Source: Hypericum androsaemum
Taxonomy: Eukaryota > Streptophyta > Magnoliopsida > Malpighiales > Hypericaceae
Length of the DNA: 64,000 bases
Direction of reading: 5' to 3'
Assembly: GCA_963995505.1 (NCBI GenBank)
Contig: OZ023194.1
Span: 12,148,428-12,212,427, forward strand
Shown here in pieces: positions 34,921 to 51,630 of this stretch. The notes below the pieces were generated by a model. That model did not search any database. It saw only the letters and a program-made list of their open reading frames with translations, and was not told the DNA's origin. Position 1 is the stretch's first letter. Each line of letters opens with the position of its first letter. The translations under genes and the position numbers were made by a program.

Positions 34921-37900
34921 ATGAACATAGGTGGAGGTGGAGGAGGAGGAGGAGGGAGTGGGAGTGGAATGAGGTCCTCCTCCTCCTCCTCACCATTTAC
35001 ATGGTCACAATATCAGGAACTGGAGCAGCAAGCTATGATCTTTAAGTACTTTATGGCTGGTGTCCCTGTTCCACCTGAACTTGTCCTCCCTATCCAGAAG
35101 AGCTTTGACTCCATTCCTAACAGATACTTCCACCATCCTGCTAGTAAGCAAGCCTGCCTGCCTATAGCCTTCCATCCTTTTTGTTTCTCTCTTGTTCTTG
35201 ATTGAGATTTTTTATCCGACGTTGCCAAGTGCAAGAGTAGTAGGCTTGTTTATAAGTGTGAAAGTTTTAGGTTGGATATGGAGATTCTAACATGGTATCA
35301 GAGAACGCGGGTTGATCCCGTGCCTGTTGTTGTGCTCGCACGTACCTTCATTTCATCGCACAGATTACATAAGATTTTGGGTTGGATATGAAGAAAAATG
35401 ATATTAGTCCCATGTAATGAGCCAGAAATTGTGGGATCTTTTGGTCTGCCTCATATTTAGGGTTCCTGGTTAGACCTTCTTAATCTGTGGAATCAGCTTT
35501 CAGATGTTAAATATTCCGCCTTTTTCCAGGTCTCATGCAAAAATATTTAGTGACACAAGGCTCCTCTGCTTGGTGGGTGCTTTAGAAAAATGTAGATTTA
35601 GATGTGCTTGTCTTAGTCTATGGCTGTCCTTTTCGTTGGAGATGTCATAGTTTATTCCAAAAACCTGAGCAGTTCCTGCACATTTTTTTATTTTTCTATA
35701 TGATTTTTTTATATATCAGTATAGTGTTTTCTCCTGATTTGATTCCTTTCTTGGGCATTGCTAAGTCATCCATGTGATATTCTTAATATGATTAACTTAT
35801 GGAAGTCACTGACAATGCTGAATATATAATTGTGGCATTAAAGTATAGTTCTTCTTGGCTTTTCTATAGGCATCTAGGCTATAGTTTATTTTTGCCTTGC
35901 ACATGTGTGCTTAAGTTGAAGATGATTATGCAGTGGGTTACTGCTCCTTTTACGGGAAGGTGGCGGATCCGGAGCCAGGAAGATGCAGGAGGACTGATGG
36001 GAAGAAATGGAGGTGCGCCAAGGAAGCGTACCCCGACTCCAAGTATTGCGAGCGCCACATGCACCGTGGCCGCAACCGTTCAAGAAAGCCTGTGGAATCA
36101 CACACCATGACGCAGTCATCGTCCACTGTGACATCTCTGACTGTTTCTGGAAGCAGCAGTGGAAGCGGGAGCTTCCCGAACATTCCGTTGAACGCCTTTG
36201 GTAGTTCCCAGGGCAGCGTTCCTGGGGCTAACCAATCACAGTACACTCTGGATTCAATACCATATGGCATTCCGAGCAAAGATTACAGGTACATATAGCC
36301 TCTCTGCTGCACAATTCTTCGTATATCCTATGTCTTGATTAATGTAGCAAAGGAAGGACAACAAGCTTAGGCTTTGTCACGCACATCTTTGCATATCTTT
36401 CTAGGGGAATTCACTGAATGATTGTGTCTTCTTCGGTCATAAACGATACATTACCATGAAGTAACTGATCTAACAATAAAAGAGTGATTTTTACGAGCAC
36501 TGGTAACGGTATAAGGTAGATCATGCACTAGTTGTGTCAGCAAAGACATAATGAAAGTTTTAGAATTTGCAGCATCCTGTTTGTGTTTTAGGATGCAGAG
36601 GACACTTGTAGCTTTTTGTTGCTGCAAGTTCTGTTATAAAATATTTGCACCGCCTCAGTTCTGTTAATGAAAAAAATGATTGGCATCGGAAAGTAAAGTG
36701 TCAGCAGTTGTCAGTTTCATAGATATTTTCCATCAGGCATCTTTTAACGACACTTTGGCTTCTTCCGAATTCCGGTGTTTTGTGTAAAAGCGGCGCAAAT
36801 TTCCCCTTTGTTATCCTTTTATCAGTTTTACCCTGCTAAGCATAGCCTGCACCAAAACTCAAGATATCCTGCTTCTTGATTGGTAAAGCCTCTGCACTTT
36901 CTTGGTCAAAGGCGTCCGCTGTCGACGAATTGTATGTTTCTAAATGTCTAGCTTTTAATAAAGCTAAAGCTGTTGCTACACCTTGTATTTTGTTGGGCCC
37001 ATCAACCTACCCCTGTCATCTTAAGAGTAGTGTAAAAGTCTCTTGCAACCCAGGTAAATCTTTTAGATTGCTTGATGCTTTTCGATATGCTTCCTGTTCC
37101 GGGCCCTTATGTTTGCTTCCTGTTTCTTTGCAAATGTCCCCTTATGGTCCTATTGCTGGTTGTCTGATTCCTTGCTTCCCCATTTGATTCATTGGAAACT
37201 CTGGCAAGCACTCTGAAGCTGTCTTTGATATGCATGTTGGCTCCTCTCTACCAATGTCTTTTCTCCAGTGTATAAAAGAAAATATAATGGTGGGCTAATA
37301 ACAGAATGTTGCAGAATGTCATGTCTGAATAAAACTGACTCCCTGGATTTTCTTTTTCTTTGTGTATTTGTGGTCCTGAAGCTACAACAAGTACATGAAT
37401 AATTAATTTAATATCTGATGGTCTTGCACTTATCCAACTTTCATCAAACTATTTCCCCATTTAGAAGACAATGACACATGCATGGTAACCTGGTAGAGGT
37501 CTAGAAGATTGGTCTACCTGCTTTCTTTTTTTCTGACAAATGTCATTTGATTTTACAACTTGATTCTGCTTGTTATTCCTGCTGGCTACTCCAAGACAGT
37601 TCGTATTCTTCGTATTCGTTGTTTTCGATGATCTGATGATGATTTAGGATGACAGTCATTCAATTCGACTTTCATTTTCTAGCGGTCAAATTGCTCTTGA
37701 TATGGACATTCAGTATCGACCAATACTGCTGTTGATAGCTGTCAAAGCAGGTATGCTCAAGGACTTAAGCCAGAGGGTGGTGAGCATGGCTTCTTCTCTG
37801 AACCGTCCGGAAGTAACAAAGGCGTGTCGATAGATGCGCAGCTGGACAATGCCTGGCCTCTGATGCATTCCAGGGTCACAGCCTACCCCTCTAAGTCGAC

Positions 37901-38239
37901 TGATAACGCAATGCTGCAGAGCGATTACACCCAGCATTTGTTCTACGGAACTGAATATGCCAGCAGCACCGCAAAGCTTGATGGTCAATCCCTTCGCCCG
38001 TTCTTCGACGAGTGGCCTAAAAACCGGGAAGCTTGGTCTGGTCTTGAAGATGACACATCCAACCAGACGTCCTACTCCACCACCCAGCTCTCCATATCCA
38101 TCCCCGTAGCTCCTGCTGACTACTCGACGACAAGTTCGCGTTCTCCCCAAGGTGAGCTTCGATCTCTTCCATGCACATGGAGCCTCTTCTTTCAGTTACC
38201 AAACTTGTTCATTTGGTGCATCATCTTGCAGATAACTGA
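34921..38239 (+). CDS. GRF: Growth-regulating factor (GRF) transcription factor
   Basis: Plant-specific nuclear transcription factor promoting cell proliferation in leaves and other growing organs, working with GIF co-activators. Coding exons: 34921-35143, 35934-36288, 37751-38151, 38232-38239; all junctions GT-AG and in phase, giving 328 aa. The start is the first ATG after an in-frame TAA at 34873. Domains: Gly/Ser-rich N-terminus (4-24); QLQ domain (about 25-60, [13 protein letters not shown]...[10 protein letters not shown]), which binds GIF; WRC domain (about 83-124) with C-x9-C-x10-C-x2-H zinc ligands and the nuclear-localisation stretch [11 protein letters not shown]; then [11 protein letters not shown] with the miR396 site; C-terminal LRPFFDEWP and TQLSISIP motifs shared by the longer GRFs. 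The last exon encodes only the end of Q, then D-N-stop. The C-terminal motifs resemble the OsGRF6 class, but subclass is uncertain. Dosage is expected to be set by miR396. Confidence 0.93.
36076..36097 (+). promoter_or_regulatory. miR396 target site in GRF mRNA
   Basis: The 22 nt coding for RSRKPVE begin CCGTTCAAGAAAG and end CCTGTGGAA. They are the canonical miR396 complement in GRFs, including the extra base (the CC before TGTGGAA) that makes the usual single-nucleotide bulge. Expected to direct cleavage of the transcript. Confidence 0.93.
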
Positions 38240-39065
38240 GGAATTCCGATCCCGGAGGAAGTTCCCCCGGTTCTCGTCTCCGATGGCCGCGGCCGCGGCC
38301 GCGGCGGGTTGTGGGGTTTCAGCTTAGATGTCTCATTGTAATGTTAGATTTTCAAAAGCTTTGTGAAGCTCAAGGTAACGTAACATCAGGAAATAACAGA
38401 TACGGATGGCCGTTGGATTTGTTGATTCATGGGAAAGAATTTTATTGCCTTTGCTTAAATCTGATTGGTTCGGTATCCTCTTCACCGTGATCGGGTAAAT
38501 CAATTTATTTTTTAATCGCAATTGAAATTATCCAGCCTTATTTTAGACCGACTTTTTCATTAGTATTTAGGAATTAAGTAAATTTACAATGTCCGTAAGG
38601 TATTTTCAAAAAACCATAGTTGTATTTGTATGCATAGAGGTCCTCAGGATCAGAAAAGTTGGCAATATTTGTAATCTTCTATAAATTTCCATTAATTTTG
38701 ATATTTGTCCTCAATAAATTTGTTGTAGCATGTTATTTTTAAAACTAAATTATGGAAATTAGACTACTAGTTTACAATATATTCAATTCAAATATACAAT
38801 TTTCTTTAGACTTTGTTGAGCATCAAGCAATCTATCTATAGCTGAATATTCATAGTTGAACAATATTGTTCTATTTGAAGAGTAAATTTTTTGCAACAAA
38901 GTCATGTGTTTTAAAAATTGACGGGACGAAATTATTAATTTAAAAATTACATTAAATTATCGAGTATGTTATTTCGTGGGGACGTAGGAAATCCCCTGGT
39001 GCGAGTAGATTGCGAGGTGCACCCACCAAAGTGGTGTAATTGGCTACTGTACAGTGGGAGGACAT
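38240..39065. other. GRF 3' region and intergenic
   Basis: A CGG/GCC run (GCCGCGGCCGCGGCCGCGGC, about 38286-38305) lies just after the stop, in the presumed 3' UTR. Beyond about 38500 the sequence is AT-rich with no gene seen. Confidence 0.5.
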
Positions 39066-39483
39066 GGATTGGGTACGGAATACCACTATTCCAAACTGTT
39101 TGGAATGAAGATACGCGGGAATTTTTTTTGCAAACGTGCTAAAATACGGGGACCAAAATAAAAAAAACTACGCACAAACACATGCCGGATACAAATACCA
39201 TTATCACATAACTGCGCATGCAAGTATCACATAACTGTGCATGCCAGTGTGACCTTTTTGCAAAAATGCTAAAATACTGGGGACCAAAATGAAAAAAACT
39301 ACGCGTGCCATTATCATCAACGGAGACTTGCCGTTTTCACAAAAATAAATGCCATTATCACATAACTGTACTTGCCATTATCACATAACTACGTTTGCCA
39401 TTATCACATACATGCGCTTGTCGCTGCGGTCCCCCTTCAGTCCAAACCATCCAGAATCAATTCCTTCACTCCGTACCCAATCC
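39066..39483. mobile_element. Small inverted-repeat element with internal minisatellite
   Basis: Perfect 14-bp ends GGATTGGGTACGGA (39066-39079) and its inverse (39470-39483), continuing imperfectly for about 50 bp. The interior carries repeats of TGCCATTATCACATAACT (about 39195-39410) and two copies of a GGGACCAAAAT...AAAAAACTACGC segment. No target duplication was evident; superfamily unknown. Confidence 0.6.
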
Positions 39484-39987
39484 GCCAAGAATGCTCCCCA
39501 AGTATATTGCATAAGTTTATCGGCCTTGGTTTAGTAGGCCCATAAATTGGAGGAAGCGAACTCGAACCCTGGGGACCATTATACGTCTTGCAACAATTCT
39601 AATGTTTTAGGCGAGAATAATATTAGGATTGATGATTTCCTGCAAAATCTTCGTGTTACACCCCGCTCTTTTAGATTTCACCGAAAAAATATCCTGGCTA
39701 ATGCCTGCCAGGAACTAGGAACCTCTCCACCTTCCACGGCACCAACAAAAGTAACATGTAACTGAAAAGCTATACAAAGCTATAGATTTAAGATATTTCC
39801 AGAGGTAAAAAAATTAATAATTTTTAAAAAGTTTTGATTCCAAATTATACAAATGAGGTTATATCATTGCAAAGAGATATTTCTTAAATGAGCTATAATA
39901 TTGTCAGGTTCTTGATGTCAAAATAAAATTTTGTAGGTATTTTAATCAAATTTTACTTCTTGCTAATTAAAAATTATGCTTAGAATT

Positions 39988-40453
39988 AAGGTTTTTAAAT
40001 ACGTACTGGGTATTTAAAAATCCAACCTTACCAACCGCCCAAAAAATAGTCGGACCAGGTAGTTTGACCAAATTTTGACTCCGTATTTTTCGGTTCATAA
40101 GGTTGAACCAAAGCAGTTTACCAAAACAAGGTTGAACCAAAAAACAGAGTTGGTCGAATATTTTGACCAAGAAAAAAGATTAAAAAATTAACCAAATCTT
40201 AATAAAAAGAGAAAAATTATGTTTGGTCGGATATTTTCTTTTTTAAGGATATTTTTGTAAGATTGAACCAAAAAATCAGGGTTGGTTGGATATTTTGACT
40301 GAAGTAGTCGGGTAAGAATAATTAAAATGTTAATTAAAATATATTTTTAATATAAAAAATACCAATCTGACTGACGATCCAACTAGTCAGATTGGTTAAA
40401 ATGTGACCCAGAGACAAGAGATGGTTGCTCTCCGGATCGTATTTGAAAACCTT
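39988..40453. mobile_element. Inverted-repeat element, CCGGTT/GGTTGAACC type
   Basis: Ends AAGGTTTTTAAATACG and CGTATTTGAAAACCTT are inverted and match at 15 of 16 bases. Interior has repeated GGTTGAACCAAA and TTGACC motifs. Flanks GCTTAGAATT and GCTCAGAAGT agree at 8 of 10 bases and may be a decayed target duplication. Confidence 0.5.
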
Positions 40454-41324
40454 GCTCAGAAGTTAGCACTTTGTACGTATATTAGGCTATTTATTAAAAC
40501 GAGGAAAACATCGTCCGAATGTCACTTTTGACGCATCATTCCTGTAAAATTCGAGTGATCAACCGCCTTATAAATGTCCTAATAGTTTAGGAAAAGTGAA
40601 ATCAGAGTAGACTTAACATTGTTTACCCAGAACTCAACCTCGTCTCTATTTTTTCTTGTTTAATGTTTGGTATTAATTAGTGTAAAATATGAATTTGATG
40701 TATCCAAAATTCCAAGACGATGTGCAGGTGGACGGTGGTCTGTTGTAAGCCATTTGTTTTTTACGGGGGAAACAGGTGAACATATATTAAATAGGGAAGT
40801 TCGAATAAAGTAATACATCAAGTTCGATAGGATGGGATTCAGCTCAATCTGAAGGAAGACAATTAAGGCGGACTTGGCGATACAGTCGGTCCGCAATAGA
40901 GTTCTGAGAGCAGTAAATATTAAGAAGAGAACAATAAGGTAAAAGAACTAGAGCACGTTTAATCGCTATTATAAAATGTTATACTATTACGACTTTATTA
41001 GCTCGTGTTTCGATATAATGTCGAGAATTTTTATATCTAACCTAATTCTGGGAAACATTATAATGATAAAATCTAATTAATGATACATGGAGCTTAATTT
41101 CTCTAGGATTACATTTTGATTTAAGGTGCTTAAGTGAAATTTTGTTAAAAATAGAAAGGCAGAAAAGAAGGGAAAGATGGAAGGAATCCATGTCGGCGAG
41201 TGTGCGCATCGGGGGAAGCGAGCTGAAGTGACAATATACTGTTTATTTTGTGCGTTGTTGGGATTCTGCTTGTATACGACCGCTTAAGGCCCGTTTACCC
41301 GACAAGTTACAATGTGCGCGGGTC

Positions 41325-41845
41325 TAAGAGTGAGCATTTAATCCGATATTTGATGTTCGAATCAGAATTTTTTTTGAATTCGGATTCGAATAATTTATTA
41401 TTTGAATTTGGATTATCCGAAGTTTTTAATTCGGATTCGGATAACAAAAATAAGAATTCGGATTATCCAAACTATTGTTGAATTTTTTTTCTTATTTTCC
41501 TGGTCCCATAGTTGGATTTTTTCCTTATTTTCATAGGCCCGTTGTTGAATTTTTTTATATTATGATCAGAAGGAACTACTAGTTGTGTTGAGACCAAAAA
41601 GAAAAGGATCGAGTGTCTCTCGTCGAAGTTCTTGAAGTAATTGTATCTTTTCTTTGTTTTTTTTCAATCAGTTGTATTATTTCGGATAGTTTGGATTATC
41701 CGAATCCGAATCCAAATCCGAAAAAAGTTCGGATATTCGGATAATTCACTGTTCGGATTCAGATAGTAAAATATTCAATTCAGATAGTTCAAATTTTCGG
41801 AAGTTCGGATAGTTCGGATTCGGATAATCCGAATACTCACTCTTA
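41325..41845. mobile_element. Foldback repeat of TTCGGAT motifs
   Basis: TAAGAGTGAGCATTTAATCC on the left is inverted on the right as ...GGATAATCCGAATACTCACTCTTA. Both arms are built of degenerate ATTCGGATTCGGATAA units. A TA dinucleotide flanks both ends, as in Stowaway/Tc1-mariner elements, but TA is too short to be convincing. Confidence 0.5.
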
Positions 41846-42301
41846 ACGGAGCCTATTCGATTCGCTGAACCAAAAGGACTGTTTAATTTATTATCTAGTT
41901 ATTATATTAAAACATAATAATTGATTACATTTCTTTTAATGTACCATACTCTAATTTCAAATTTTCACGATCTTTTACCATTTAAACTAGGTTATAAATT
42001 ATAATCCAACATATTTTTGTTCTTAGGGATGGGTGTCCAGTGGGTTAGCTATTGGATTTCTCCATTTACAAATAGACAACCAAATTTGATTTCCCCTCTA
42101 TCTTAAAACAAAAGATTTTATCTGCTGTAGGCCGTTGCACTTAAAACTCCCAGCGGAATCTTTCCCGCCATCGTTAGTCGTGTATTATGTCGCTTAATGC
42201 ATGAACAAAACGAATCGAACCAACCACAAAACAATCACAAAAACGACGCCGCCTGACACTAAACACCCACTTAACCTTCACTTCACCTCCCTAATGAAAA
42301 C

Positions 42302-42316
42302 CCTAAACCCTACAAT
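42302..42316 (+). promoter_or_regulatory. Telo-box-like AAACCCTA repeats upstream of reductase gene
   Basis: AAAACCCTAAACCCTAC lies about 80-95 bp before the start codon (starting near 42300). Telo-boxes (AAACCCTAA) are common just upstream of plant housekeeping and plastid-protein genes. Functional role here is inferred. Confidence 0.35.
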
Positions 42317-42394
42317 TAAGCACCCAGATCCCTAATTCTGGGAAGAAGCCGAGATAAAAGGCACTAGAAAAGTTGGAATTAGTAATTACCCCAA

Positions 42395-43723
42395 ATGGCC
42401 ACTATCACCAAAACCCCTTTCCTCTCCCTCTCCAAACCTCAACCCCGAACCCTAACCGTCTCATGCAAAGCCACCACCGCTTCCCTCTCCGGCCGCAAGC
42501 TCCGCGTCGCCGTGATCGGGGGCGGCCCCGCCGGGTCCTCCGCGGCGGAGTCCCTGGCCGGCGGCGGCATCGAGACCTTCCTCTTCGAACGGAGCCCCTC
42601 GGCGGCGAAGCCCTGCGGCGGGGCCATCCCCCTCTGCATGGTCGACGAGTTCTCCATCCCTCTCCGGCTCATCGACCGCCACGTGTCCCGGATCAAGTTC
42701 ATCTCCCCATCCAACCTCGCCGTCGACTTCGGATCCAAGTCCCTGCGCCCCCACGAGTCCATCCCCATGCTACGCCGCGAAGTACTGGATTCCTTCCTCC
42801 GCTCTCGCGCCGAGTCCAACGGCGCCGTCCTCATCCCCTCCCTCGTCACGCGCCTCGAGGTCCCTTCCTCCGCCGGCGAGCCCTACCTCGTCCACTACTT
42901 CTCCAACGGATCTAAAGAGACCCTGGCCGTGGATCTCGTGGTCGGCGCCGACGGCGCCAACAGCCGCGTCGCGAAGGAGATCGGCGCGGGGGACTACGCC
43001 TTCGCGATCGCGTTCCAGGAGAGGATCCGGCTGCCCGACGAGAAAATGGAGTTCTACCAAAACCTCGCGGAGATCTACGTAGGTGATGACGTGTCGCCCG
43101 ATTTTTACGGGTGGGTGTTCCCGAAGTGCGACCACGTGGCGGTCGGGACGGGGACCACGTGTTCGAAGCGGGACATCAAGTTGTTGCAAACAGGGATCAG
43201 GAACAGGGTAAGGGGGAAGATCAGTGGGGGCAAGGTTATCAAAGTGGAGGCCCACCCAATACCCGAGCACCCGCGCCCTGTCAGAGTGCGCGGGCGCGTG
43301 GCATTGGTGGGCGACGCTGCGGGCTACGTAACGAAGTGCGCGGGGGAGGGGATATACTTCGCGGCGAAGAGCGGGAGGATGTGCGGGGAGGGCATCGTAA
43401 GGGCGTCGGAAGGCGGGTTGAGGATGGTGGGAGAGGAGGACCTGAAGAGGGAGTACTTGAGGCAATGGGACGGGGAGTACGCGAGCATGTTTCGGGTGTT
43501 GGACTTGCTGCAGAGGGTGTTCTACAGGAACAATGCGACGAGGGAGGCGATGGTGGAGCTGTGTGACAATGAGTATGTGCAGAGGATGAGCTTTGACAGT
43601 TACTTGTACAAGAGGCTGGCCAAGAGGGATGGGTGGGAGGATGTTAAGATGGCTGTTAATACCATTGGGAGCTTGGTCAAGTGTGGTGTCTTGGGGAAAC
43701 GAATGGAGAGCTTGAAGTTGTAG
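42395..43723 (+). CDS. GGR: Geranylgeranyl (diphosphate) reductase, chloroplastic
   Basis: FAD/NAD(P)-binding reductase that saturates the geranylgeranyl chain to phytyl for chlorophyll and tocopherol synthesis in the chloroplast. Single 442-aa exon. Residues 1 to about 35 (MATITKTPFLSLSKPQ..., Ser/Thr-rich) look like a transit peptide. The dinucleotide-binding motif VAVIGGGPAG is at 38-47, KPCGGAIPLCM at 72-82, VVGADGANSRVAKE at 182-195, DDVSPDFYGWVFPKCDHVAV at 231-250, the second FAD motif VALVGDAAGYVTKC at 302-315, and the family C-terminus FDSYLYKR...NTIGSLV at 400-428. It looks full length; canonical CHLP proteins are slightly longer mainly in the transit peptide. Several substitutions against the usual CHLP sequence (for example short N-terminus, GVLGKRMESLKL end) suggest a second, diverged family member. 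GC content is very high, especially in the first half. The ATG chosen is the first in frame and gives a plausible transit peptide. Confidence 0.93.
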   Translation: MATITKTPFLSLSKPQPRTLTVSCKATTASLSGRKLRVAVIGGGPAGSSAAESLAGGGIETFLFERSPSAAKPCGGAIPLCMVDEFSIPLRLIDRHVSRIKFISPSNLAVDFGSKSLRPHESIPMLRREVLDSFLRSRAESNGAVLIPSLVTRLEVPSSAGEPYLVHYFSNGSKETLAVDLVVGADGANSRVAKEIGAGDYAFAIAFQERIRLPDEKMEFYQNLAEIYVGDDVSPDFYGWVFPKCDHVAVGTGTTCSKRDIKLLQTGIRNRVRGKISGGKVIKVEAHPIPEHPRPVRVRGRVALVGDAAGYVTKCAGEGIYFAAKSGRMCGEGIVRASEGGLRMVGEEDLKREYLRQWDGEYASMFRVLDLLQRVFYRNNATREAMVELCDNEYVQRMSFDSYLYKRLAKRDGWEDVKMAVNTIGSLVKCGVLGKRMESLKL

Positions 43724-44224
43724 TAGAGGCAAGTTGGTTCAACCCGTGTTAAAAAGTGTTCTCGACTCTAGATTTACCGGAAAAAAAATATTGGACTTTG
43801 GAGGGATTCCCTCTAACCCATTCTGTATCAAACTCTGTAAGGTTGTGAATTCTGCGTATGATGATCGACTGTTGTAGAATAACTTCTCTTTGAATCACGT
43901 ATTAGGTTATTGATTTAATGTGCATTTTGGTTTATGCTTTTGATTGGATAAACATTGTGGGAGTGATCTCCAATTTCATTAAGTGAGATAATGTTGGGAA
44001 GATATAGTCGAATTTTTTTTTTGCCGATTAGATAGCAAATAACATAAAGTGAAATTGGTGGATTACACAAGATTATTGATTTCAAAATACAAATTGAGAA
44101 TAATAAAGAAAGAAAATATGATCCATATGATGCACTACCAGTACCAGTACAATTTTAGTGCCAGGCCCCCGGTTTAACAGGTCTTACTGAGGCGGGATGA
44201 TTCAAGGTTTAAAAGAATGTGTAC

Positions 44225-44672
44225 CATTGTTTTCAAAAACGACCCGGAGCTCAACCCGGATTTTCTTCCGAACTTTGGGTCAATCGGTTCGACCGGTTGA
44301 ATTGCCGGTCGGACCGGATTTTTTTAAATTAAAAATATTTTAAAAAATTTATATATGTATAGTCGTATATGTAATTACACTCACACCTCCAAAATTAATG
44401 AAGTACATGCACAAATAGAATCAAATACTTGTTTCGGGGAAGTTTTTTAAATTTTAGGGTTGAAAATCAGAAAGAAAATGACAAAATTCGGTAAGTTTAG
44501 GCTCGATTTTTCACTTTTTTCCCCAAAACCTAACTAACCGGAATTTTTTGGGTCACTTTTCCGGTCCAACCATCCGGTTCGTAAGGTTGGCGTTCTGACC
44601 ATATTTTTTGACCTGCTAACCCTTCCGATTCGCGGTCCGACTGCCGGTCGGACCGCCATCTCGAAAACAATG
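44225..44672. mobile_element. Inverted-repeat element, ACCGGTTCGACCGG type
   Basis: Ends CATTGTTTTC and GAAAACAATG are perfect inverse copies. Inner sequence is rich in CCGGTTCGACC/GGTCGGACCGG on both sides. ATGTGTA occurs immediately outside both ends (44217-44223 and 44673-44679), a likely 7-8 bp target duplication as in hAT elements. No coding capacity. Confidence 0.6.
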
Positions 44673-44984
44673 ATGTGTAGTGAGTACAATTTTTATATAA
44701 ATTTTGGTATCCACACATTCATTACTAAATGATTCAATCTTTCAGTATTTAACTCTTGCTTAGATTAGTGAGTACAATTTTCTGTTACCCTATGTTATAT
44801 TTTTCTGGAAGGCCCTATGTTTTTTATGAAATTTCTAACAATGTCATAATACGATTTTCGTGAGAATATTTTTAAAACCTTTAAATTGCATATGAATAAA
44901 ATTCTATTACCATGTGTTTTACGGATGCCAAAACTTGCAAAACGGAGACGGTTATCTTCCAGCTTAAGCCGAATCTTCGAAAAG

Positions 44985-45230
44985 CATCGATCCCTGGACT
45001 CCGGACGAGGACTCCTCGGACATCGCCCCCGGACTCTCGGATCTCGGATCTCCGAACTCTGGACTCTAGATCTCGGACCTGGACCTCAGACTCCTGATCC
45101 CGAACTCCATCCCTGATCCTGGATCTTGGATCCCGCCCCCGATTTTCGACCTCGGACCCCCGGACCTGGATCTCAGACCCTGGATTCCGACTCCAACCCT
45201 GAACCCCGGATTCTAAATTCCCAAACTCTT
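44985..45230. repeat. Degenerate CTCGGATC/GGACCTGG minisatellite
   Basis: A run of short, imperfect repeats of the form CTCGGATCTCGG, GGACTC, GGACCTGGA and CCCGGA. It generates long open frames on both strands only because of its composition. Confidence 0.7.
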
Positions 45231-45448
45231 CTCCAAAATCCTGAAACAGAATGGCACTCGCATCACGTGTGCATCTTTGCTAGTTGAGAAAAAAGAAACG
45301 TCTATTTTACCACCATGCCCTTCCAGTTTCAAGTCCCCAACTAGGAACAGATCTAGAATAAGAAAACAAGGACACATCCTCCCGGAAAACCGCGGGAAAC
45401 CAGAATCCGAAACCCATTCGCCTCGCGCTTCTAGAAGATTCGATTCCA

Positions 45449-51630
<6,182 letters not shown>

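Larger units (their letters stand above)
43724..45448. other. Intergenic between reductase and GTG genes
   Basis: Reductase 3' sequence, then AT-rich spacer with an inverted-repeat element (44225-44672) and a GC-rich minisatellite (about 44985-45230). No ORF with recognisable homology. The last 150 bp are probably the GTG promoter and 5' UTR. Confidence 0.5.

Noticed and set aside
41321..41350. TAA/TTA as a Harbinger-type duplication for the 41.3-41.8 kb foldback
   Set aside because: Left flank is TAA and right is TTA on the same strand, so they are part of the inverted repeat and not a direct duplication.
42770..43732. 320-aa open frame antisense to the reductase gene
   Set aside because: It is the mirror of a GC-rich coding exon, with Pro/His/Arg-rich composition and no family resemblance; the + strand frame has clear motifs.
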